A stretch of 64,000 nucleotides of DNA from CAG-273 sp964618105 (GTDB lineage: Bacteria; Bacillota; Clostridia; TANB77; CAG-508): contig CAZUAJ010000001.1 in assembly GCA_964618105.1 (NCBI GenBank), positions 59,233 through 123,232 of the forward strand. Direction: 5' to 3'. The translations under genes and the position numbers were made by a program. Under the pieces are notes generated by a model. The model did not search any database. It was not told where the DNA came from and saw only the letters and a list, made by a program, of their open reading frames with translations. Positions 6,386 through 12,300 of the stretch are shown piece by piece; position 1 is the first letter of the stretch, and the number at the start of each line of letters is the position of its first letter.

Positions 6386-6715
6386 TTAGTTTGTAGATTG
6401 GTAGTCGTGAACTAACTCTTTTATTTTATTTAGAACTATTTTTTCACTGTCTACTGGACAAGCTACAGTTCTATCTGCCACATCTTTTAGTAGCTTCTGT
6501 AATTTAGTGTTTTCTTTAGTTAAAATAGTGTTATTATGTACATCTACTTTTCTTAAATCTTTTAACTGTTTATTTTCAAAATTTAAGTCTCGTACTTGTT
6601 TAGCTAAATTAACATTTCTTGAGTTTAGATTGTCTATTTCGTTTTTTGAGTATTCTCTGTAAAACATTAACACTACCAGAATAATCACTATGACTAAAAC
6701 TAAAAATATTTCCAT
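6386..6715 (-). CDS. Single-pass membrane coiled-coil protein
   Basis: 109 residues: N-terminal membrane segment EIFLVLVIVIILVVLMFY, then a coiled coil with Asn/Leu heptads (NLNSRNVNLAKQVRDLNFE) and a short tail with one Cys. It resembles small accessory membrane proteins of phage early regions, with no assigned function. GGAGATGAAG precedes the start. Confidence 0.55.
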   Translation of the reverse strand: MEIFLVLVIVIILVVLMFYREYSKNEIDNLNSRNVNLAKQVRDLNFENKQLKDLRKVDVHNNTILTKENTKLQKLLKDVADRTVACPVDSEKIVLNKIKELVHDYQSTN

Positions 6716-6733
6716 ATTTTCTTCATCTCCTTT

Positions 6734-6919
6734 CTATCCAAAAATCGTTGTTAGTTTCTTATCCATTTTATTTAAAAACTTCCAAAAGCTTTTATATAAA
6801 TTAATGTTAAAAACTCTATAAAAAATAAATTGTATTAACAACATTGATATTATCGATCCAAATATTTCTGCTAGAAGCATCATGCCACATAAGGCAACGT
6901 CTAAAAAATAACTAATCAT
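6734..6919 (-). CDS. Small two-helix membrane phage protein
   Basis: 61 residues from the ATG at 6919 (AAAGGAG 10 bases upstream); the longer frame upstream lacks a ribosome binding site. Two hydrophobic segments (ISYFLDVALCGMMLLAEIFG and SMLLIQFIFYRVF) are followed by a basic amphipathic tail. Not recognised beyond resembling small early-region proteins of Clostridia phages. Confidence 0.5.
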   Translation of the reverse strand: MISYFLDVALCGMMLLAEIFGSIISMLLIQFIFYRVFNINLYKSFWKFLNKMDKKLTTIFG

Positions 6920-7011
6920 TTGCAATTCTCTCCTTTTCATTTATTAATTTTTCTAAAAGTTGATTCGTTTTTCTTGTCTCTATAAACAATAAGCTTATAG
7001 TTGCACCATTG

Positions 7012-7221
7012 TTAGTTCCGCTTCTTATATAAGCCTTGACACCAAAGTCTAACTGCCTCTTTATCGGCAATAAAGTCATCTTTTATTTTTGGAAAATCCG
7101 CTTCGTTAAAGTATTTTCTTGTTGTGACAGGACTTTTCCCTAATATTCTTGAAAGCAATTCTGGTGTTATTGTATCAGGTGCATCTTTCCATTTTAATGT
7201 TGGTTTTATTTGTCTGGACAT
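7012..7221 (-). CDS. Excisionase-like / HTH phage protein
   Basis: 69 residues. ITPELLSRILGKSPVTTRKYFNEADFPKIK reads as a winged-helix DNA-binding motif of the excisionase/MerR-like type, followed by DKEAVRLWCQGLYKKRN, the usual end of Firmicute phage excisionase-like proteins. It lies directly downstream of the Cro-like gene. Either an excisionase or an early regulator. Confidence 0.55.
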   Translation of the reverse strand: MSRQIKPTLKWKDAPDTITPELLSRILGKSPVTTRKYFNEADFPKIKDDFIADKEAVRLWCQGLYKKRN

Positions 7222-7286
7222 CTCTTTTCTTCTCTCCTATTCTTTCTTCTCCTTTATTTACCTTTGAATCAAGTTTGCTACTTTTT

Positions 7287-7302
7287 ATGTGTTAGGTTGC
7301 GA
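7287..7302. repeat. Left arm of 16-bp inverted repeat flanking the immunity module
   Basis: ATGTGTTAGGTTGCGA, touching the stop codon of the Cro-like gene. Its exact reverse complement lies at 8916-8931, just past the TM2-exonuclease gene. Half of its bases are G or C in AT-rich surroundings, so chance is an unlikely explanation. Confidence 0.75.
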
Positions 7303-7500
7303 TTATTTTTGTTTAAATAGATATTCAATGTTTAAATTAGGAAAATACTTTTCTTTTATTGCAAACATTTCACTTCTATTCCATTCTGTTTTTCCTAGAA
7401 ATTTATTTCTTAAAGTTTCATATACATACCCTAAATCCCTTGAGATATCTTTTATAGTTATATCTATTCTTGCCATCTCTACTTTTAAATTTTCATACAT
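7303..7500 (-). CDS. Cro-like HTH protein of the prophage switch
   Basis: 65 residues from the ATG at 7500 (TAGGAGG 7 bases upstream). It is a compact helix-turn-helix protein: MARIDITIKDISRDLGYVYETLRNKF, then a short C-terminal part with NIEYLF. It is divergent from the repressor across a roughly 200-bp operator region, the standard position of Cro. The early promoter at 7573-7601 reads into it, and it should be the first gene of the leftward lytic operon. Confidence 0.75.
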   Translation of the reverse strand: MYENLKVEMARIDITIKDISRDLGYVYETLRNKFLGKTEWNRSEMFAIKEKYFPNLNIEYLFKQK

Positions 7501-7545
7501 TTTAGCACCTCCTATTACATTTTTTTGTATTTTAAATTTTATTTC

Positions 7546-7626
7546 AATACAGTTTTCTGTATTTGTATCTCGATAATAATACAACTTTTTGTATTTGTCA
7601 ATACTTTTTTTACAAGTTTTTGTATT
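7546..7626. promoter_or_regulatory. Three phage operators with 18-bp palindromes
   Basis: O1 AATACAGTTTTCTGTATT (7546-7563), O2 AATACAACTTTTTGTATT (7578-7595) and O3 TTTACAAGTTTTTGTATT (7609-7626) share AATACAA-N4-TTGTATT half-sites. They are spaced 31-32 bp apart, three helical turns. O2 fills the spacer of the leftward promoter, O1 covers its start region, and O3 ends just upstream of the repressor's -35. They are presumably bound by the repressor and the Cro-like protein. Confidence 0.8.
7573..7601 (-). promoter_or_regulatory. Leftward early (lytic) promoter
   Basis: On the minus strand, -35 TTGACA (7596-7601) and -10 TATTAT (7573-7578) are separated by exactly 17 bp. The spacer is operator O2, so repressor binding would directly block polymerase. 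It drives the Cro-like gene and the downstream early operon. Confidence 0.75.
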
Positions 7627-7632
7627 TTTTTA

Positions 7633-7661
7633 TTTACAATACAAAAAAAATTTGTTATACT
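7633..7661 (+). promoter_or_regulatory. Repressor (lysogenic) promoter
   Basis: -35 TTTACA (7633-7638), 17-bp spacer, extended -10 TGTTATACT (box 7656-7661). It reads into the repressor, whose ATG is at 7698. Operator O3 ends 6 bp upstream of the -35, a position suited to autoregulation. Confidence 0.75.
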
Positions 7662-7697
7662 ATTACTGAAATATTTAATAAAAAAGGAAGTGAAACT

Positions 7698-8033
7698 ATG
7701 AATTTAGCTGAAAAAATCAATCTACTTATGATGCAAAATGATATAAAAAATCCTAAAGAATTGTCAGAAAAAATGAATGAAAAAAAATTAAGAATTCCAT
7801 ATACTACATTACTAACTATTATCAATAATGAAGTTCAAGATATAAAATTAGGTACTGCAAGAAAAATTTGTACATTTTTTAGGATTACACTCGATGAGCT
7901 TTTGGATGACAGTATACCTATATTAGATATAACCAAGCCACTAAACACAGATGGTTTAAGTGAACAAGATATTAAAGAATTACAAGAATTGATAGAGATA
8001 AAAAAGAAATTAAAGAAAAATGAAAGGAAGTAA
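7698..8033 (+). CDS. CI-like phage repressor (HTH)
   Basis: 111 residues from the ATG at 7698 (AAAGGAAG upstream). The N-terminal HTH covers about residues 1-70: LAEKINLLMMQ, the helix pair ELSEKMNEKKLRIPYTTLLTIINN, and GTARKICTFFRITLDELL, typical of XRE-family repressors. The C-terminal 30 residues are a charged helix. It has no LexA-type peptidase domain, so induction is unlikely to be by RecA-stimulated self-cleavage. It is co-transcribed with the TM2-exonuclease gene 8 bp downstream. Confidence 0.85.
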   Translation: MNLAEKINLLMMQNDIKNPKELSEKMNEKKLRIPYTTLLTIINNEVQDIKLGTARKICTFFRITLDELLDDSIPILDITKPLNTDGLSEQDIKELQELIEIKKKLKKNERK

Positions 8034-8041
8034 ATAGTATA

Positions 8042-8890
8042 ATGAAAATTAAAAAGGTAATTATTGATTTTGTTTTATGTTTCTTTTTTGGTTATTTAGG
8101 AATACATAAATTCTATGAAGGAAATAAAAAACTAGGTACTATATATCTATGTACTTTTGGAATATTTGGAATAGGTTGGCTTGTAGATCTTATTATATTA
8201 TTTTTAGACATATTGAAATATTTTAATAATACAAATGTTAATAATGTTCACTCTAACGTTCCTATTAAAGAGACTATTGATATAAATGATATTGAAATTT
8301 CTTTTTATGAACCTACTTATTATGAAAGAAAAAAATCTTTATATTCTAAAACTAAAATTAAAAAATTTGTAGATGACTATGTAGTTTTCGATTTAGAAAC
8401 AACAGGTCTCAGTCCTGCTAACAATGAAATAATAGAAATAAGTGCGTTAAAATATAAAAATAATACATTGATAGATTCATTTAATGAATTAGTAAAACCA
8501 GTTACTCCTATTCCTAGTAGAATTACTAAATTAACTGGAATTACAAATGAAGATGTTGCAAATTGTGATACTATCAATAAAGTCCTTCCAGATTTTATTG
8601 CATTTATAGAAAACTATACTTTAATAGCTCATAACGGAAGTTTTGATCTTGGTTTTATTGAAAAATATATAAATGAATTAAATATAGATTATAAGGATAA
8701 TTCTAATATAGATACATTGTATCTTACAAGAAAGTATTTACCTGAGCTAGATAATCATAAGTTAGAAACTTTAAAAGAATATTTTAAATTAGACAATGCA
8801 TCACATAGAGCAACTGCTGACTGCGAAACAACTAATGTTATATATCAATATTGTAAAGAAAAAAAATTAAATAAAATAAGTAAAAAATAA
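8042..8890 (+). CDS. TM2 domain fused to a DEDDh 3'-5' exonuclease
   Basis: 282 residues. Residues 1-60 are a TM2 domain: two membrane helices around GYLGIHKFYEGNKKLG, with a conserved D in the second (WLVDLIILFLD). A 45-residue linker follows. Residues about 112-272 are a DnaQ/RNase T-fold exonuclease with all five catalytic residues: D117 and E119 in DLETTGL, D202 in HNGSFDLGF, H255 and D260 in HRATADCET. It shares an operon with the repressor, so it is expressed in the lysogen, where phages often carry superinfection-exclusion or defence genes. Membrane-tethered degradation of incoming nucleic acid is a reasonable hypothesis, not shown. Confidence 0.85.
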   Translation: MKIKKVIIDFVLCFFFGYLGIHKFYEGNKKLGTIYLCTFGIFGIGWLVDLIILFLDILKYFNNTNVNNVHSNVPIKETIDINDIEISFYEPTYYERKKSLYSKTKIKKFVDDYVVFDLETTGLSPANNEIIEISALKYKNNTLIDSFNELVKPVTPIPSRITKLTGITNEDVANCDTINKVLPDFIAFIENYTLIAHNGSFDLGFIEKYINELNIDYKDNSNIDTLYLTRKYLPELDNHKLETLKEYFKLDNASHRATADCETTNVIYQYCKEKKLNKISKK

Positions 8891-8915
8891 AAAGGAAATA
8901 AGATGTAGTATAAGC

Positions 8916-8931
8916 TCGCAACCTAACACAT
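8916..8931. repeat. Right arm of 16-bp inverted repeat flanking the immunity module
   Basis: TCGCAACCTAACACAT, the exact reverse complement of 7287-7302, 26 bp after the stop of the TM2-exonuclease gene. Because the two flanking genes point outward, both transcripts carry the same sequence in the same sense in their 3' untranslated regions. Confidence 0.75.
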
Positions 8932-9043
8932 TTTATTTCCTTGCAGCAAACACTAAAAGTGAATTGCATTCATATTATATATAAATGTATCTTCATTTTC
9001 AAGTGTTTGTTAAAAATATTTTAAAAAATGGAGGTATTTTTTT

Positions 9044-10471
9044 ATGAACAAAAAGGGATTTAGAGCTACTAACGGCGAAGGTTACGTTGGAACAACAATT
9101 CAAAAGATAAAAAAGCAATTTGACAACTCTAAAATGTGTAGTATTTGTATGTCTTGTACTAATAGATCTATGTGTAATAATCGTATAGATTGGACCAAAT
9201 GTGAAAAATGCAAGAATTGTAAAGAAGAATGTCTTAAATATTGTGACCGCTTCTATTGTAGAAAAATGGTACAAGCTCAAATAACTATTGATGGTAAACA
9301 AGTTTCTGTTGCTTCAAAAAGAACTCGAAAAGAAAGTATTGAAGAAAAAAAGCGTAAAGAATCTGATGTGCTTTGTGGCACCTATGTAAAAAAAGACAAT
9401 AGGACATTATACCATTTTTGTAAAGAAGTGGAAGCAGAAAAAATCGCAGCTAATAAAATTAAGCAATCTACACAAAATAGAAATAATAATACCTTTGACA
9501 AAATAAAAAATGCCGATTTCTTCAGTAAGAGTATACAAAAAACTACTAAAACTGATATAGATAATTTTATTAGTCAATATAAATACCTTTCACAGTCCGA
9601 ATTAGATAAGATTTCAAATATCATTAAAAGCGGTTTCGAAAGAGCCATGGCAAGTGATGTAATAACATACAAACAAAATTTTATGAGAAATTATTGTGTT
9701 CCCTGCTCCGAAAAACAAGAGAAAGAAGTTGTTGCCTTTGAGCTAGAAGAATTTATAACTTTAATAAAATATGTACTCACAACCAATAAATTGATTAAAA
9801 GTAGTAAATGTAATTATGATAGTCGCACAATTAGAAATATTATAATTCTTTCATTTTTGTCACTTACTCGAATCGGTGAAATGGGAGCACTTGATATAGA
9901 TAAGCATATTGATTTACAAAAAAAATATATCAGTATTGAAAGAACTCTTACAGAAGATGTTGCAGGAAAAGTTATAATGGGAACAACAACAAAAACTGGT
10001 AATCGCCAGAAAAAGGTTGAAAAAAGAATAATAAACTTCAACATCTTTTCTGAAGAACTTTTTTTAATGATAATTAGAGATCAAATCGAAAACTCAAGAA
10101 ATAATATCAATAATATCGAAAATTTGCTTTTCTGTGACAAAAATGGGAACTATATAGTTCCTTCAGCAATTACTAATATATTTAAACGAATATGTCGTGA
10201 TGCAGGTGTAAAAGTTAACTTAACAACAGGGTGCTTCATACACATGACACGACATACTGCTATATCTTTTATGATCTCATTAGGGTATGACCTGGTATTT
10301 ATAACATCTTTTTCTGGTCACAGCAGTATAAAAGAAATTGAACGAACTTATGGCCATATTTTAAATGATTATAGAAAAAAGAAATTGGAAAATCCGAATT
10401 TTCATTACGAAAAAGAAGATATTATTACAAAAGAAATTATAAATTTAGCCCAAAAATGTTATTTACATTAA
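9044..10471 (+). CDS. Tyrosine integrase with Cys-rich N-terminus
   Basis: 475 residues from an ATG preceded by ATGGAGG. The C-terminal catalytic domain has the complete tyrosine-recombinase set: R276 (LTRIGEM), K317 (TKTGNRQK), H400 and R403 (HMTRH), H426 (SGHSS) and the nucleophile Y436 (ERTYGH). Residues 32-72 hold ten cysteines (CSICMSC, CEKCKNCKEEC, YC), where most phage integrases have an AP2-type arm-binding domain, so a zinc-bound arm-binding module is likely. The core-binding domain covers about 115-215. It faces the 3' end of tRNA-Thr, the expected target. Confidence 0.9.
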   Translation: MNKKGFRATNGEGYVGTTIQKIKKQFDNSKMCSICMSCTNRSMCNNRIDWTKCEKCKNCKEECLKYCDRFYCRKMVQAQITIDGKQVSVASKRTRKESIEEKKRKESDVLCGTYVKKDNRTLYHFCKEVEAEKIAANKIKQSTQNRNNNTFDKIKNADFFSKSIQKTTKTDIDNFISQYKYLSQSELDKISNIIKSGFERAMASDVITYKQNFMRNYCVPCSEKQEKEVVAFELEEFITLIKYVLTTNKLIKSSKCNYDSRTIRNIIILSFLSLTRIGEMGALDIDKHIDLQKKYISIERTLTEDVAGKVIMGTTTKTGNRQKKVEKRIINFNIFSEELFLMIIRDQIENSRNNINNIENLLFCDKNGNYIVPSAITNIFKRICRDAGVKVNLTTGCFIHMTRHTAISFMISLGYDLVFITSFSGHSSIKEIERTYGHILNDYRKKKLENPNFHYEKEDIITKEIINLAQKCYLH

Positions 10472-10534
10472 AAAAAGTCGTTATAAGTGTTGGCATTACT
10501 GCCTTTTATCATTTATAACGACTTTTTAATGTAA
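10463..10534 (+). terminator. Long hairpin at the integrase 3' end
   Basis: The arm at 10463-10486 (TTACATT, A-run, then GTCGTTATAA) pairs with 10513-10534 (TTATAACGACTTTTTAATGTAA). It gives a stem of about 22 bp with a small bulge that includes the stop codon, and a T-run on the + strand. It probably terminates integrase transcription. Its outer parts are also copies of a TTTTAATGTAA repeat. Confidence 0.7.
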
Positions 10535-10568
10535 TTGTATTTTCTTTTTTAATGTAATTTTAATGTAA
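10463..10568. repeat. Four copies of TTTTAATGTAA (candidate integrase arm sites)
   Basis: Inverted copy at 10463-10473, direct copies at 10524-10534, 10547-10557 and 10558-10568, the last two in exact 11-bp tandem. The following AT-rich stretch to 10714 has looser variants (TTTAATGTTTAG, ACATTTAGTAA) and no gene. Their position between the integrase gene and the tRNA attachment site fits arm-type binding sites. Confidence 0.5.
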
Positions 10569-10714
10569 ATTTTAATAACTTTTAGTAATTTTTAATAGTT
10601 TTTACTTATGCTATAAAAAAATAAATAACAGCTATAAATATTGATTTTTCAATATTTTTTAATGTTTAGTTACATTTAATAACATTTAGTAATTTTATTA
10701 AATATTAAATTTTT

Positions 10715-10790
10715 TGGAGCTTCCAGCCGGAATCGAACCGGCGACCTCAGCCTTACCATGGCTGCGCTCTACCTACTGAGCTATAGAAGC
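10715..10790 (-). tRNA. tRNA-Thr (anticodon GGT)
   Basis: 76 nt including an encoded CCA. The acceptor stem GCTTCTA pairs with TGGAAGC (one G-T pair). The D arm is GCTC/GAGC and the anticodon stem CAGCC/GGCTG with loop ATGGTAA (anticodon GGT). The T arm is GCCGG-TTCGATT-CCGGC. Its 3' end points toward the integrase, so it is the probable chromosomal attachment site; the crossover would lie in or near the T arm and acceptor 3' part. Confidence 0.95.
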
Positions 10791-10843
10791 ATATTTAAAA
10801 GAACTTTTATAAATTTTAATCTATAAAAATTCTTAAAATTTAT

Positions 10844-11506
10844 TTAAAATTGTTCGTTTGGTATTTCTTTAATAGCTTTTTTACGAATTCTTTGAATTGC
10901 ATTGTCAACAGATTTAATAGGTGTATTTAATTTTTCGGCAATTTTCATATAACTTTCTCCCTGCATATAAAAATTCAGTACTTGTTTTTCAAAATTACTT
11001 AAAGATTTATTAATAGTATTTTCAATTATATGATAATATTCCTTTTGAGTAATAGTTTCCAAAGGATCTTCTATTAGATTTGTATTAAGAATTTCTATTA
11101 AGTCTGCATCATTTTGATTATTTATATCTCTATTGTCATAAGCATTTATATTAAGAGATAAATATGAGTTAAGTGGCATATTTTTTTGTCTATTTGAAGT
11201 TTTAATAGCAGTAATTAATTGTCTTTCAATACACATATTTGCAAAATTTTTAAAAGAACTTTGCCTATCTACTTGGTAACTTTTTATTGCTTTAAATAAT
11301 CCAATTAGTCCTTCTTGTACAATATCTTCTCTTTCTGCACCTATTATATAGTATTTACTAACTTTCATATTTACTAAACTTTTGTAACGATTAATAAGAT
11401 GTTCTAAAGCATATTTATTTCCAGACTTAATAATTTCTATTAAGTCTTCATCACTAATTTCTTCAAAATTAGTATCAAATGAATAATATGTATTTGCATT
11501 GTTCAT
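10844..11506 (-). CDS. sigH: Sporulation/stationary-phase sigma factor SigH
   Basis: 220 residues, the usual length. Region 2 is clear (YALEHLINRYKSLVNMKVSKYYIIGAE, EDIVQEGLIGLFKAI), region 2.4 follows (SSFKNFANMCIERQLITAIKTSNRQ), and region 4 carries an HTH (SYMKIAEKLNTPIKSVDNAIQRIRKKA). MPLNSYLSLN after region 2 is characteristic of Spo0H/SigH. It directs polymerase to early sporulation promoters. It is transcribed toward the tRNA gene and prophage. Confidence 0.9.
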   Translation of the reverse strand: MNNANTYYSFDTNFEEISDEDLIEIIKSGNKYALEHLINRYKSLVNMKVSKYYIIGAEREDIVQEGLIGLFKAIKSYQVDRQSSFKNFANMCIERQLITAIKTSNRQKNMPLNSYLSLNINAYDNRDINNQNDADLIEILNTNLIEDPLETITQKEYYHIIENTINKSLSNFEKQVLNFYMQGESYMKIAEKLNTPIKSVDNAIQRIRKKAIKEIPNEQF

Positions 11507-11660
11507 AACCTTTAAGCTACCTCCTGTGCTGTAATTGCCTTTCTGTCTGTATTATATATACTTAGCTTTTTTCTGTCAATAGAAAAATTGCAAAAAGTTG
11601 ATATTTTAACAATGATATTCTAAAACTTTAATATATTTTTCTATTCCTAACCAAAATATA

Positions 11661-11693
11661 ACCCCCTTGCTTTGAAAGCAAGGGGTTCTTTTC
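11661..11693 (-). terminator. Strong GC-rich terminator hairpin
   Basis: CCCCTTGCTT-TGA-AAGCAAGGGG is a perfect 10-bp stem with T-rich sequence on both sides (TTCTTTTCT to the right, TTATATTTT to the left). It lies just downstream of the small gene at 11727-11978, whose transcript it should end. Confidence 0.75.
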
Positions 11694-11726
11694 TCCCAGT
11701 TGGAAGATTTGTGTTGGAGTAAAAAC

Positions 11727-11978
11727 TTAAAGTTTTTTTCCCATGAAGTAGACTTCATCTGCTCCGAGAGCTTTGCGAAGCTTGCAGCCGAGCGCGGTAC
11801 CAACGGTAGCGGCAGAACCAATATCAAAAGAAATGTGATAAACAAGTTTGCCATCATCTCTAGTTTCGCAGGAACCAGAGCCCGAGTATTTATACCCTGT
11901 GGGCTTAATTACTCTAGCAATTGTAGTTTTCTCTGCTTCGTTGATTCTCCGAATGTTATTTCCTAAAGAATTTGCCAT
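11727..11978 (-). CDS. Small hypothetical protein in a GC-rich island
   Basis: 83 residues from the ATG at 11978 (TAGGAGG 9 bases upstream). Not recognised. It begins MANSLGNNIRRINEAEK and ends with GTALGCKLRKALGADEVYF; it is basic, Gly/Ala-rich in the second half, and has no membrane segment. Bases 11761-11820 are about 63% G+C against roughly 28% in the surroundings, so composition and codon use differ sharply from neighbours. It has its own strong terminator. Recent acquisition or selection on the nucleic acid itself are both possible. Confidence 0.6.
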   Translation of the reverse strand: MANSLGNNIRRINEAEKTTIARVIKPTGYKYSGSGSCETRDDGKLVYHISFDIGSAATVGTALGCKLRKALGADEVYFMGKKL

Positions 11979-12036
11979 GGTGTAAAACCTCCTAAAATTT
12001 ATGATACTTATATTATAACACCTTTTCAAATAAAAG

Positions 12037-12276
12037 TCAAAAACCTGTTTTGTATTCAATATCTTCCATATATTGAAACAGCTCCTTTATTCGTTTAAGC
12101 GTAATTATTGACTGCCTTGGTTGTGGATTTTTTTCATGTTCTGTTAGCAGTTTTTGAGTATAGCAATTTTCTGAAGTTTTAAATAATAAATATCTATTTC
12201 TTACATAGTTAAAATAAATTTGATAACCATCTTCTAAATTTTTATAAAATTTCTCAAATGTATAATTTTCATCCAT
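12037..12276 (-). CDS. Hypothetical protein, 79 aa
   Basis: Not recognised. Acidic N-terminus MDENYTFEKFYKNLEDGYQI, aromatic-rich middle (YFNYVRNRYLLFKTSENCY), and a helical C-terminal part. AAAGGAAAAAGTTAT precedes the ATG. It lies 24 bp downstream of ligA and could be co-transcribed with it. No membrane segment or signal peptide. Confidence 0.5.
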   Translation of the reverse strand: MDENYTFEKFYKNLEDGYQIYFNYVRNRYLLFKTSENCYTQKLLTEHEKNPQPRQSIITLKRIKELFQYMEDIEYKTGF

Positions 12277-12300
12277 ATAACTTTTTCCTTTAAATATTTT

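Noticed and set aside
6920..7011. Possible short leftward frame between the excisionase-like and small membrane genes
   Set aside because: Only about 25 codons from a TTG with no convincing ribosome binding site.
11606..11857. Leftward open frame through the terminator and GC-rich gene
   Set aside because: It runs through a strong terminator hairpin, lacks a ribosome binding site and overlaps a better frame.
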